Origin: Euryarchaeota archaeon RBG_13_57_23
Lineage (GTDB): Archaea > Thermoplasmatota > Thermoplasmata > UBA10834
Assembly (NCBI GenBank): GCA_001800675.1
Contig: MGVW01000021.1
Location: 1-29,736, forward strand
DNA: 29,736 bases
Direction: 5' to 3'
A program made the position numbers and the translations under genes. Shown here piece by piece: positions 15,444-22,613 of this stretch (the stretch's first letter is position 1; every line of letters begins with the position of its first letter). The notes beneath the pieces are model-generated. The model had not been told where the DNA came from. It did not search any database and was given only the letters and a program-made list of their open reading frames with translations.

Positions 15444-16166
15444 TTAACTCTTCTCCTCGACTGGACACGCCATCTCCGCCGATCTGACGCCTGGAGGCTT
15501 CGGCACGGCCAATTTCTCGTGCTTGATCCCGAGCTTCGCCTCGATTTGTTCCATCCTGTATTCCATCTCAGACAGGCTGTGGCACAAGTCTATGAACGCG
15601 TTGACCACAGGGTCCGGCAACTCTTCGTGATGGAGGTCTATAGTCGTCGCACCCGTCCTCTGCACGATCTTCGCGGGCACTCCCACGACGGTGGAGTTTG
15701 GCGGGACCGACTTCACAACAACAGAACCGGCCCCCACGCGCACATTGTCGCCTATGGTGATGGGGCCGAGGATCGTCGCGCCCGCGCCGACGACCACGTT
15801 GTTCCCTATCGTTGGGTGACGCTTCTTCTTTTCTGTGCTGATGCCGCCCAGTGTGACCCCTTGGTAGATGGAGACATTGTCCCCGATCTCCGCAGTCTCC
15901 CCAATGACCACGCCCGTGGCGTGGTCTATGAAGAAGTTCTTGCCGATCTTGGCTCCAGGGTGAATATCAGCACCTGTAAGGATCCTCGAAACGTAGTTGA
16001 TCAACCTAGCTGTCTTGTAGCGTCTTCTCAGGTATAGTCTGTGGGCGGCATTGTGCATCTTGACGGCGTGCAGCCCTTGGCTGAACAGGTAGGCCTCGGC
16101 TCTGCTCTTCGGAGCGGGGTCCCGCTCCAGGACAACATCCACCGGGTCCTTGTCATCTCCCGTCAT
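15444..16166 (-). CDS. cysE: Serine O-acetyltransferase
   Basis: Makes O-acetylserine from serine and acetyl-CoA, the first step of cysteine synthesis. The 240-residue protein has a helical N-terminal part and then a left-handed beta-helix built from hexapeptide repeats (about 64-165) including GADIHPGAKIG, the catalytic pair D81-H82, GVVIGETAEIGDNV, TLGG, and VGAGATILG. The final 60 residues form a predicted helix with acidic ends, longer than the short tail that binds CysK in enterobacteria. ATG 16166 overlaps the cysK stop by four bases (ATGA), so the two are translationally coupled. Confidence 0.95.
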   Translation of the reverse strand: MTGDDKDPVDVVLERDPAPKSRAEAYLFSQGLHAVKMHNAAHRLYLRRRYKTARLINYVSRILTGADIHPGAKIGKNFFIDHATGVVIGETAEIGDNVSIYQGVTLGGISTEKKKRHPTIGNNVVVGAGATILGPITIGDNVRVGAGSVVVKSVPPNSTVVGVPAKIVQRTGATTIDLHHEELPDPVVNAFIDLCHSLSEMEYRMEQIEAKLGIKHEKLAVPKPPGVRSAEMACPVEEKS

Positions 16167-17098
16167 TGTGAGGTCTCACCAAATAAGTCAGTGCTCAAAT
16201 ACCTTTCTCCAAGGTCTGGCAATATGACGACAACGTTCTTGCCTGGCCCAAGCTCCGAGGCGACCTTGAGCGCCGCCCATGCTGCGGCTCCGGAAGAGAT
16301 GCCAACGAAGATGCCTTCTAGACGCGCGAGTTTTCGCGAGGTCTGTATGGCGTCCTGCGCAGCCACTTGGATCACGGAATCGTAGACCTTGGTGTTGAGG
16401 ATCTTGGGAACAAACCCTGCACCTATTCCCTGAATCCTGTGCGGGCCCGGCTTTCCACCTGAGAGCACGGGGCTTTCTGCGGGTTCCACGGCGAATATCT
16501 TCACATCAGGGTTCTTCCTCTTGAGCACCTTGCCGACGCCCGTTATGGTCCCTCCAGTACCCACACCCGCAACGAATGCATCGACTCTGTCCAGGACCTT
16601 CAGAATCTCTTTAGCGGTGGTCTTCATGTGCGCCTTTGGGTTCGATCTGTTCTCGAACTGCTGCGGCACATACGAATTCGTCACGGAGGCTGCTAGCTCA
16701 TTCGCTTTCTTGATAGCTCCTGACATGCCCTCGGGCCCAGGAGTGAGGACCAGTTGCGCGCCAAGAGCAGCCATGATCCTCCTTCGCTCCACGGTCATGG
16801 TCTCGGGCATTGCAAGAATCAGTTTGTATCCCTTCGCTGCACAGACCATTGCCAGGCCAATACCAGTGTTTCCGGAAGTGGGCTCAATGATTGTCGTTTC
16901 CTTGTTTATGATGCCCTTCTCCTCAGCGTCTTCGATCATGGCCTTGGCTATCCTATCCTTGACCGACCCCATCGGGTTGAAGGATTCGAGCTTGGCGTAG
17001 ACGGTCGCCGATCCTTCGGGGACCACCCGGTTCAGGCGGACGAGAGGCGTGTTCCCTATCGCTTCGACAACACTGTTCAGAGATTTTTGGCGGCCCAT
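16163..17098 (-). CDS. cysK: O-acetylserine sulfhydrylase (cysteine synthase)
   Basis: PLP enzyme converting O-acetylserine and sulfide to cysteine. With the ATG at 17098 it is 311 residues. PLP lysine is K47 in NPMGSVKDR; other signatures are EPTSGNTGIGLA, the phosphate loop VGTGGTITGVG, IQGIGAGFVP and the ISSGAA segment near the end. The upstream TTG at 17119 would add seven residues, but the TATATA box (17131-17136) puts transcription near 17107, after that TTG, and AAGGT precedes the ATG, so 17098 is preferred. First gene of cysK-cysE-cysS-radical SAM, an arrangement more usual in bacteria, suggesting past transfer of at least cysK and cysE. Confidence 0.95.
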   Translation of the reverse strand: MGRQKSLNSVVEAIGNTPLVRLNRVVPEGSATVYAKLESFNPMGSVKDRIAKAMIEDAEEKGIINKETTIIEPTSGNTGIGLAMVCAAKGYKLILAMPETMTVERRRIMAALGAQLVLTPGPEGMSGAIKKANELAASVTNSYVPQQFENRSNPKAHMKTTAKEILKVLDRVDAFVAGVGTGGTITGVGKVLKRKNPDVKIFAVEPAESPVLSGGKPGPHRIQGIGAGFVPKILNTKVYDSVIQVAAQDAIQTSRKLARLEGIFVGISSGAAAWAALKVASELGPGKNVVVILPDLGERYLSTDLFGETSQ

Positions 17099-17130
17099 AG
17101 GCAGACCTTGGACAGGCAATGAAACGCTGT

Positions 17131-17136
17131 TATATA
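17131..17136 (-). promoter_or_regulatory. TATA box of the cysK operon
   Basis: TATATA on the minus strand, centred about 36 nt before the ATG at 17098. It predicts a start near 17107 and a short leader containing AAGGT. The next 170 bp up to the promoter of the divergent secreted-protein gene show no clear gene; they may hold regulatory sites for either side. Confidence 0.6.
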
Positions 17137-17306
17137 TGTTCGTTGTGCCTGGTTGTGGCCATCACAAGGTCCTCATTTCGGCACACGAGATTGGACGTTT
17201 GTCAATCCTCCGGCTCGTTCCAGGTCAGTCACATCAGAACGGATTGCATGGTTCTACGAATGCACCAATGTTCTAACTTTGAACCAGAACAGTTTTCAAG
17301 GCAACC

Positions 17307-17313
17307 CTTAAAT
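17307..17313 (+). promoter_or_regulatory. Promoter of the secreted-protein gene
   Basis: CTTAAAT predicts a start near 17337. The resulting leader of about 60 nt is strongly purine-rich (GGAGGAGAGAGAG near 17335, and GGGAGAAAGGGGG directly before ATG), and the gene has a clear ribosome site just upstream of 17396. Confidence 0.45.
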
Positions 17314-17395
17314 GCTATCTTTCGTCGGCTCATGGGAGGAGAGAGAGCTGAGAGCATTGTTCTTCGCTCGTGGGTTGTAGGGAGAAAGGGGGATA

Positions 17396-18115
17396 ATGAG
17401 GAGAAAGAGAGTGATTGTGGGAACAGTATTCGTGGCGCTATTGGCCATGACCGGACTGCAGAGCATACTCGGCAACGCGGCGGCCTACGAATTGGACGAA
17501 GCTGTTGTATATCCTGAAGGCATCGGAATCGACGGCTTGTATGTGACGCCCGTCGCGGGCGAATCGTACGTCGCGGCCGCATCGAACGTCCAGGTAGACT
17601 GGTCGGATAACATAATATTCCACCAGTTCGCCGTAGGGGCGAAGGTTAGGACCGAGGTTATAATCCATGACCTCGACTTGGCAGCAGCGGTATACACGCT
17701 TTCCGCGCACTTCAGGATCGAGCAGTGGAGCGGAGTGCCTGGCGCTGTAGGGTCGGAAGTGACGAAAGTACTGTACTCGAGCTGCATCCTCGATGGATTG
17801 TGGCTTGACGGTCCTTCGGACGCATACACCGCAGAAGTGAACGAGCTCGGCCTGCTGCTCTACGGGTTCAACTGGGACACGAGGAAGCTTCCGTCCACCT
17901 GGTACAGACTGGTCTTCTGGATCGAGAACGAGCCTGCGATTTGCCCGATCGACGGCATGCCCGTGAACTACCGTGGCGTGGACATCACCTCGCACTCTGC
18001 GGGTGATACGGACACATCGGCAGGAACAATCTATGGGTTCGTCGGCGACGACTTCGCCAACAACGTCCACTGGCTCGACATGTTCCTTTATGCAAAGAAT
18101 GCCGGAAGGAAGTAG
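17396..18115 (+). CDS. Secreted protein of unknown function (239 aa)
   Basis: The N-terminus is a clear Sec signal peptide: MRRKR, a hydrophobic core VIVGTVFVALLAMTGL, and a probable cut after AAA near residue 30, giving a mature protein of about 209 residues. The mature part is rich in beta-branched and aromatic residues, acidic, with only a few cysteines (for example SSCIL and AICPI), and has no other membrane span. It ends in a short basic tail NAGRK. I do not recognise a family. The long purine-rich leader and strong ribosome site suggest good expression. No gene is close on the same strand; a T-rich stretch (CCCTTTTCCTTATTCTTC, about 18159-18176) can act as terminator. Confidence 0.75.
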   Translation: MRRKRVIVGTVFVALLAMTGLQSILGNAAAYELDEAVVYPEGIGIDGLYVTPVAGESYVAAASNVQVDWSDNIIFHQFAVGAKVRTEVIIHDLDLAAAVYTLSAHFRIEQWSGVPGAVGSEVTKVLYSSCILDGLWLDGPSDAYTAEVNELGLLLYGFNWDTRKLPSTWYRLVFWIENEPAICPIDGMPVNYRGVDITSHSAGDTDTSAGTIYGFVGDDFANNVHWLDMFLYAKNAGRK

Positions 18116-18229
18116 GATCTAGCCAGAGTCACAGAAGGCAGATGCAAACCCGATAAACCCTTTTCCTTATTCTTCACATCTGGGTGCGTTCGGCCAGACG
18201 CTATTTGATCGAGCGTGTCGCTACCAGTC

Positions 18230-18601
18230 TCAATCCTTCTTGCAGACGTCGCAACCCTTCAGGTTGGAGGATATTGTGTGCATGTTGCAGAACGCCTCAT
18301 CCGACCTGATATCCTTGCAGGCGGTGCAGAGAACACCGTACCATTCGAACTTGTCCTCCCCATCTGCGATTCGCCGGGAGATTTCCACAGCGTACTTCTT
18401 GATCTTGGGGAAATTGTCAGGAACTTCGGTTCCGCCTGCCCTCGATGCGCTCAGATACTGACTGACCGAGGCTTGTGTGATCCCAAGCTTCTTCGCGATA
18501 TCAGACTGCTTCATGCCGTACTTACCGGATAGCTCCTTCACGACTGAGGCTCTCAGTGAAGGCAGTATCTTACCAACAACTAGTTCGCACGGTGTTTTCA
18601 T
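18230..18601 (-). CDS. HTH transcriptional regulator with C-terminal cysteine cluster (COG2522-like)
   Basis: A 123-residue regulator. Residues 14-60 form an XRE-like helix-turn-helix (ELSGKYGMKQSDIAKKLGIT, then QASVSQYLS). The C-terminal third has five cysteines, C92-TA-C95, C105, and C117-DV-C120, likely to bind zinc or an Fe-S cluster and sense metal or redox state. Similar stand-alone archaeal regulators belong to the COG2522 group. The target is unknown; repeats in its own upstream region suggest autoregulation. It lies between the secreted protein gene and tRNA-Cys. Confidence 0.82.
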   Translation of the reverse strand: MKTPCELVVGKILPSLRASVVKELSGKYGMKQSDIAKKLGITQASVSQYLSASRAGGTEVPDNFPKIKKYAVEISRRIADGEDKFEWYGVLCTACKDIRSDEAFCNMHTISSNLKGCDVCKKD

Positions 18602-18608
18602 TGTATCA

Positions 18609-18685
18609 TTCGCCGCAAGACGTTCGCCGCACCAGTGTTGCGGTAACGTCGTTATTCATCCGAAGGCAAGTCCACCCTATAAAAG
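18609..18685 (-). promoter_or_regulatory. HTH-regulator promoter with repeated TTCGCCGCA boxes
   Basis: TATA box CTTTTATAG lies at 18685-18677 on the minus strand, giving a start near 18654. Within the leader are two identical boxes TTCGCCGCA (18609-18617 and 18623-18631, plus-strand reading) set 14 bp apart, and CCGCA-ccagtgt-TGCGG (18627-18643) forms an inverted pair. They are good candidates for an operator bound by the regulator itself. Regulation is inferred. Confidence 0.45.
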
Positions 18686-18744
18686 TATCAGCGAGCTACT
18701 TCAAGAAACGCGCAAGATCAGAAGCAGTCATCATTCAACAAGGT

Positions 18745-18818
18745 TGGGGCCGGGAGGGAGATTTGAACTCCCGTGTACGGATCTGCAGTCCGCCACATGG
18801 CCACTCTGTCATCCCGGC
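18745..18818 (-). tRNA. tRNA-Cys (anticodon GCA)
   Basis: Cloverleaf on the minus strand: acceptor GCCGGGA (18818-18812) pairs with TCCCGGC (18755-18749); anticodon stem GCGGA/TCCGT encloses loop CTGCAGA with anticodon GCA; T arm GGGAG-TTCAAAT-CTCCC. The D arm is short (about three pairs). CCA is encoded at 18747-18745. The discriminator base (18748) reads as C, whereas tRNA-Cys normally has U73. A TATA box AATAAATA (18854-18847) lies 30 nt upstream. No intron. Confidence 0.92.
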
Positions 18819-18886
18819 GTAGGGACTCGAACAATGCTCCACACGGTATTTATTGTTTTCAGCTCTTGGCCAGAAATTCCTAACAT

Positions 18887-18895
18887 GATAAATAG
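18887..18895 (+). promoter_or_regulatory. TATA box of the homocitrate/isopropylmalate synthase-family gene
   Basis: GATAAATAG is centred 26 nt before the ATG at 18917, so the transcript should begin at or next to the start codon (leaderless). An earlier ATG at 18905 is out of frame and meets a stop after four codons. Confidence 0.6.
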
Positions 18896-18916
18896 TACGC
18901 AATCGATGGCTCAACG

Positions 18917-20110
18917 ATGAGGTTCAGCGCCGTCAGCCCATTCAACGTCGCTGCTAGGCTTCCCCTGCCAGAGAAGATTGTGATCTACGACAGCACTCTC
19001 CGAGACGGAGAACAGATGCCTGGCGTGCATTTCACGACCGAGCAGAAGGTCGCAATCGCGACTAAGTTGGCGGAAGTGGGTGTTCCTCAAATCGAAGCAG
19101 GTTTTCCCGCCGTCTCAGACCAGGAGAAGCGTGCTGTCAAGGAAATTGCTGAGTTGGGTCTGGCCTCGGAGATCCTTTGCTTGGCAAGGACAACTCCATC
19201 GGATATCGACATTGCCGCGGACTGCGGAGTCGATATGGTCCTGCTGTTCATAGCCACGAGCGACCTCCACATGCGGTACAAACTCAAGATGAGCAGGGAG
19301 GACGTATTGAAGAGGGCGATCAGCTCGGTAGAGTATGCGCGCGCCCGCGGCTTGAAGGTGAGCCTGAGCACGGAGGACTCAACCCGATCGGACCTTGCGA
19401 TGATCATGGACGTGTACAGAGAATGCGAGAAGGCTGGCGCGACGAGGCTGGGCATTACAGACACCCTCGGGTGCGCGGGGCCCGAGGCGACGCACTACCT
19501 GGTGAAGAAAGTCCGGGAAGGCACTAGCATCCCCCTGTCAGCTCATCTTCACAACGATTTCGGTCTTGCGACGGCCAATTCCATTGCCGCTCTATACGCA
19601 GGCGCGGAGGCTATTGCGACGACCGTGGGCGGAATCGGTGAGCGGTCAGGAAATGTGCCGCTCGAGCAGTTCGTGATGGTCCTGAAGCATCTCTACAAGA
19701 GGGATATCCGGATCAATACTGAAGGGCTGACCGATCTCGCCAAGCTCGTATTCGAAGCGGCGAAACTCCCAATCCCTGCAAATCAGCCCTGGGTGGGGCC
19801 CAATGCGTTCTCCCATGAGTCTGGAATTCATGTTGCGGCAGTCCTGAACTGTCCGATGACCTATGAGTGCGTCAATCCAGAAGAGGTGGGGAACAAGCGA
19901 CGCTTGGTGTTGGGGAAGCACTCGGGGACCGCTCTCGTGAAGAGCAGGCTCGATGAAAGGGGCATCTACGCCTCTCAGGAGCAGATATGCGACATCGTGC
20001 GGGCGATCAAGAAGGCGGGAGAGGATCACGGTAGGGTTCCCGATGACGAGTTCTGGGGTATAGTTGAAATGGTCATGTCAAAGACAGTAGGCAATCCGGA
20101 TTGCGCTTGA
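18917..20110 (+). CDS. Homocitrate / 2-isopropylmalate synthase family enzyme
   Basis: A 397-residue DRE-TIM metallolyase that condenses acetyl-CoA with a 2-oxoacid. Signatures: DSTLRDGEQMPG (25-36), the HxH metal motif SAHLHNDFG (H210, H212), GIGERSGNVPLE and the SGIHV box near 305. SDLHMRYKLKMSREDVL and LSTEDSTRSDL resemble the AksA/homocitrate and Methanogen-type LeuA lineages; sequence reading alone cannot separate homocitrate, citramalate and isopropylmalate synthases. No regulatory LeuA dimer domain is present: the protein ends soon after the subdomain, favouring a homocitrate/AksA-like or short enzyme. No leucine or lysine genes are adjacent. A hairpin followed by T residues (20138-20166) lies just downstream. 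Confidence 0.85.
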   Translation: MRFSAVSPFNVAARLPLPEKIVIYDSTLRDGEQMPGVHFTTEQKVAIATKLAEVGVPQIEAGFPAVSDQEKRAVKEIAELGLASEILCLARTTPSDIDIAADCGVDMVLLFIATSDLHMRYKLKMSREDVLKRAISSVEYARARGLKVSLSTEDSTRSDLAMIMDVYRECEKAGATRLGITDTLGCAGPEATHYLVKKVREGTSIPLSAHLHNDFGLATANSIAALYAGAEAIATTVGGIGERSGNVPLEQFVMVLKHLYKRDIRINTEGLTDLAKLVFEAAKLPIPANQPWVGPNAFSHESGIHVAAVLNCPMTYECVNPEEVGNKRRLVLGKHSGTALVKSRLDERGIYASQEQICDIVRAIKKAGEDHGRVPDDEFWGIVEMVMSKTVGNPDCA

Positions 20111-20137
20111 GAACAGTTGTGTGGTAAAGAGTTTGCA

Positions 20138-20184
20138 GGGCTCGGTGCATGCGAGCCCGTTTTCTTGGCCGGGCCGAGCCCGGC
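20138..20184. terminator. Two hairpins between convergent genes
   Basis: GGGCTCG-gtgcatg-CGAGCCC (20138-20158) is followed by GTTTTCTT and can end transcription of the synthase gene. The second, GCCGGGC-cga-GCCCGGC (20168-20184), is a perfect 7-bp stem 20 bp before the end of the opposing small gene. The stems share the GGGC core and could also cross-pair. Confidence 0.6.
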
Positions 20185-20202
20185 ACATGAAACATTACCC
20201 AT

Positions 20203-20355
20203 TCATCCCTTTCCGAACTGGCGCACAGTGGTCCTCTTCAGTTTCACGTTCCGCTGGCAGCTCGGGTATGTGCATGGAACGCAGTGGTTCGAGGGCTTGC
20301 ATGAGGTCTCGATCAGCTCATAGCTCTGGTTCCATCTCTTGACTTTCTCAGCCAC
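20203..20355 (-). CDS. Four-cysteine small protein (50 aa) downstream of pyrK
   Basis: A short frame starting at GTG 20355 with GAGG eight bases upstream and ending TGA at 20203. The product begins VAEKVKRWNQSYELIE and contains C19, C25, C28 and C33 (SNHCVPC, YPSC), a C-x5-C-x2-C-x4-C pattern able to hold one metal ion, followed by a basic tail (VKLKRTTVRQ). It is on the pyrK strand, 85 nt after its stop. I do not recognise a family. Third positions lean to G/C as in the neighbouring genes, supporting translation. Confidence 0.55.
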   Translation of the reverse strand: MAEKVKRWNQSYELIETSCKPSNHCVPCTYPSCQRNVKLKRTTVRQFGKG

Positions 20356-20440
20356 AGTATCAGCCTCGGTTGATGGCTTGGAAATACAACCTAAAAACGC
20401 TTTCGGACTTGCCAGACTATTGGTCGGTCATACAGCGCTG

Positions 20441-21157
20441 TCAGATAGGTATCTTTCGACCTGCCGCGTCGAGCTTCGACTTCCCAAGCTCCGTGAACCT
20501 ACGAAGGTCACCTTCGCTGAAGACCGGCCCGTCCCTGCACACGTGCTTCCCATCGATGGCGCACGAATCGCAGATGCCGATTCCGCACTTTATGATCCTT
20601 TCGAGGGACGCCTGCATCGGGATGCCTTTCTCAGTGGCGATCGTCAGAAGCTTCGCGAGCATCTTCTCGGGCCCGCATGCGTACATGCAGTCGTAGCTCT
20701 GCTTGCCGACGACTATTTGGGCTAGCTCTGTCGCAAGGCCTTTGAAACCTATCGATCCGTCATCGGTGGACAAGTGCACGCGAGCCCCGGCGACTGCAGA
20801 CCTGGATTCGAAGAGCAAGTCCCCCCTCGTCTTAGCTCCAAGGACGAGGTCTACCGAGGCCCCTTTGGCTGCCGCCATCTCCACCAGGGGCGCCAGTGGA
20901 GCCATTCCCACGCCTCCGCCTACGAAAAGCAGCTTCTTTCCCCGGATGGAGAACCCCTTCCCGTAAGGGCCTCTTAGTCCTATCTTCTCGCCCGGTTTCT
21001 TGTACGCGAGTGCCTTGGTCCCCTCGCCAATGATCTGGTATGTTATGCCGCATCTGTCCCCTGTGTAGGAGACTGACATGGGGAACTCGTCGACTCCCGG
21101 GACCCAGACCATGACGAACTGGCCGGCCGTGGCAATGAGGGGTTCTTTGAACCTCAT
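20441..21157 (-). CDS. pyrK: Dihydroorotate dehydrogenase electron-transfer subunit PyrK
   Basis: FAD and [2Fe-2S] subunit that passes electrons from PyrD (class 1B) to NAD. From the ATG at 21157 the protein has 238 residues: FAD-binding barrel (GQFVMVWVPGVDEFPMSVS), NAD-binding fold with LLFVGGGVGMAPL, and the C-terminal iron-sulfur loop with C191, C196, C199 and C207. In relatives an extra beta strand precedes this ATG. The upstream frame here encodes it (LRVFTVSDHRNETPAVKS) back to about 21202, but no ATG, GTG or TTG lies in that stretch after the in-frame stop. So the real start is upstream with a non-standard codon, or the protein is shortened. It follows pyrD by 49 nt. Confidence 0.92.
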   Translation of the reverse strand: MRFKEPLIATAGQFVMVWVPGVDEFPMSVSYTGDRCGITYQIIGEGTKALAYKKPGEKIGLRGPYGKGFSIRGKKLLFVGGGVGMAPLAPLVEMAAAKGASVDLVLGAKTRGDLLFESRSAVAGARVHLSTDDGSIGFKGLATELAQIVVGKQSYDCMYACGPEKMLAKLLTIATEKGIPMQASLERIIKCGIGICDSCAIDGKHVCRDGPVFSEGDLRRFTELGKSKLDAAGRKIPI

Positions 21158-21206
21158 CGACTTGACTGCGGGGGTTTCGTTCCGGTGGTCAGAGACCGTG
21201 AAAACC

Positions 21207-22124
21207 CTAAGTCCTACCGTGATGCGCCACCCCCGTCATCTCGCTCAGCTTCGTATACCCGAATTCATCCATGAAATCCTGAATCTCTCTGCATATCTTG
21301 CCGAACACCTCGGGCCCTTCTTTCCAGATGGCCGTCCCAATCTGGACCGCTTTTGCGCCGGCCATCAGGTATTCGACCGCCTCACGGCCTGTCGATATCC
21401 CTCCAACACCGATCACAGGTATGCTGACGGCTTCATAGATCTCGTAGACACATCGCACACCAATCGGTCTTATTGCGGGTCCTGAAAGGCCTCCGTACCG
21501 GTTCCCAAGGACAGGCATCTTCGCTTCTGGGGAGATGACCATCCCTTTGAGGGTGTTGATGGCGACGACAGCATCCGCGCCGCCTTTCTCAGCAGCTTTC
21601 GCCAGTGACACAATCGACGAGGTGTTCGGGGTCAGTTTGGCGAACACTGGGATCGTGACTGTTTCCTTGACCGCTCTGCATATGGTCTCGACCATCTCGG
21701 GAGTCGAGCCGATCTCTGCGCCGTAGCCTTTTGCGTGCGGGCAACTCAGATTCAGCTCAACAGCTTCGACACCGGCCTCTTGCATGTTCTTCGCGAGTTC
21801 TGCGATTTCCTGCTCGCTGCCTCCGAAAACGCTGCCAATAATCGGGACCTCTGCTGTTTTCGCTTCGGCGATTTCCGCGGCATACGCCTCTATGCCCGGG
21901 TTAGGCAAGCCCATCGCGTTGAGCAGGGCCTGGGGCAGTTCGACGATCGTAGGACCCGAATGACCAACTCTTGGCTCCTTGCCGATGGACTTGGTGACGA
22001 TTGCTCCCGCACCTGCCTTGGCGACAACGAGCATGCTTTTCCCAGTCTCATCCAAAACACCGGATGCGAGCATCGTCGGGTTCTTCATCCGTAGACCGCA
22101 GATGTCGACTGCGAGATTCGTCAT
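21207..22124 (-). CDS. pyrD: Dihydroorotate dehydrogenase catalytic subunit, class 1B
   Basis: Oxidises dihydroorotate to orotate in pyrimidine synthesis. The 305-residue FMN barrel includes KNPTMLASGVLDETG near the start, the active-site cysteine C128 in LNLSCPHAKGYG (Cys marks class 1 enzymes), KLTPNTSSI, NTLKGM, YGGLSGPAIRPI and GVGGISTGREAVEYLMAGA, the FMN phosphate site. The PyrK partner directly downstream confirms class 1B, the NAD-linked form. ATG 22124 has GGAG eight bases upstream. The final codons overlap the region where the PyrK N-terminus should begin. Confidence 0.96.
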   Translation of the reverse strand: MTNLAVDICGLRMKNPTMLASGVLDETGKSMLVVAKAGAGAIVTKSIGKEPRVGHSGPTIVELPQALLNAMGLPNPGIEAYAAEIAEAKTAEVPIIGSVFGGSEQEIAELAKNMQEAGVEAVELNLSCPHAKGYGAEIGSTPEMVETICRAVKETVTIPVFAKLTPNTSSIVSLAKAAEKGGADAVVAINTLKGMVISPEAKMPVLGNRYGGLSGPAIRPIGVRCVYEIYEAVSIPVIGVGGISTGREAVEYLMAGAKAVQIGTAIWKEGPEVFGKICREIQDFMDEFGYTKLSEMTGVAHHGRT

Positions 22125-22235
22125 TCCGCTCCGGCTGGGATTATGCGACTAGCTACTAGAACTTTTCTTGAGAATGAGTTGCGTCAGCGCATCTACTGCC
22201 AGTAGGCATGCTACCAGCGAAATGCCTGCTGCGCT

Positions 22236-22613
22236 CTACGCCTTGGCGGCTTTCTTCGACTCGTAGTCCTTGATGGCCTCTCGGAGCGCGTCAGATGCTA
22301 GGTTGGAGCAGTGCATCTTGACCGGTGGCAACCCTCCCAGAGAGTCCGCGACATCTCCTCGGGATATCTTCTTGGCCTCCTCGATGGTCTTCCCCTTCGC
22401 TAGCTCCGTGATCATCGAGCTCGTCGCGATGGCCGCTCCGCATCCGAACGTTTTGAACTTCACGTCCGTGATGATGTTGTTCTTGACCTTGATGTAGAGC
22501 CACATGACGTCTCCGCACTGCGGGTTTCCGACCTTGCCGACGCCATCTGCGTCTGGAATCTCTCCCACATTTCGTGGGTTGGCGAAGTGCTCCATTACCT
22601 TCTCACTGTACAC
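22236..22613 (-). CDS. iscU: Iron-sulfur cluster scaffold IscU/NifU-N
   Basis: Scaffold on which Fe-S clusters are built with sulfur from the desulfurase encoded just upstream. The 125 residues include three conserved cysteines C33 (PQCGDVM, with D35), C58 (FGCGAA) and C102 (MHCSNLA). The GTG at 22613 gives the classic MYSEKVMEHFANPRNVGE N-terminus and has GGTG six bases upstream; another GTG at 22622 would add three residues. The gene overlaps the end of the desulfurase gene by 11 nt, so the two are coupled. Confidence 0.95.
   Translation of the reverse strand: MYSEKVMEHFANPRNVGEIPDADGVGKVGNPQCGDVMWLYIKVKNNIITDVKFKTFGCGAAIATSSMITELAKGKTIEEAKKISRGDVADSLGGLPPVKMHCSNLASDALREAIKDYESKKAAKA

Noticed and set aside
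18116..18229. Possible small gene between the secreted protein and the HTH regulator
   Set aside because: No frame with a start and ribosome site longer than about 20 codons; it is read as terminators of two convergent genes.
22190..22215. Palindrome around GTAGGCATGCTAC between iscU and pyrD
   Set aside because: Arms of four bases only around a GCATGC core; too weak to call a terminator or operator.
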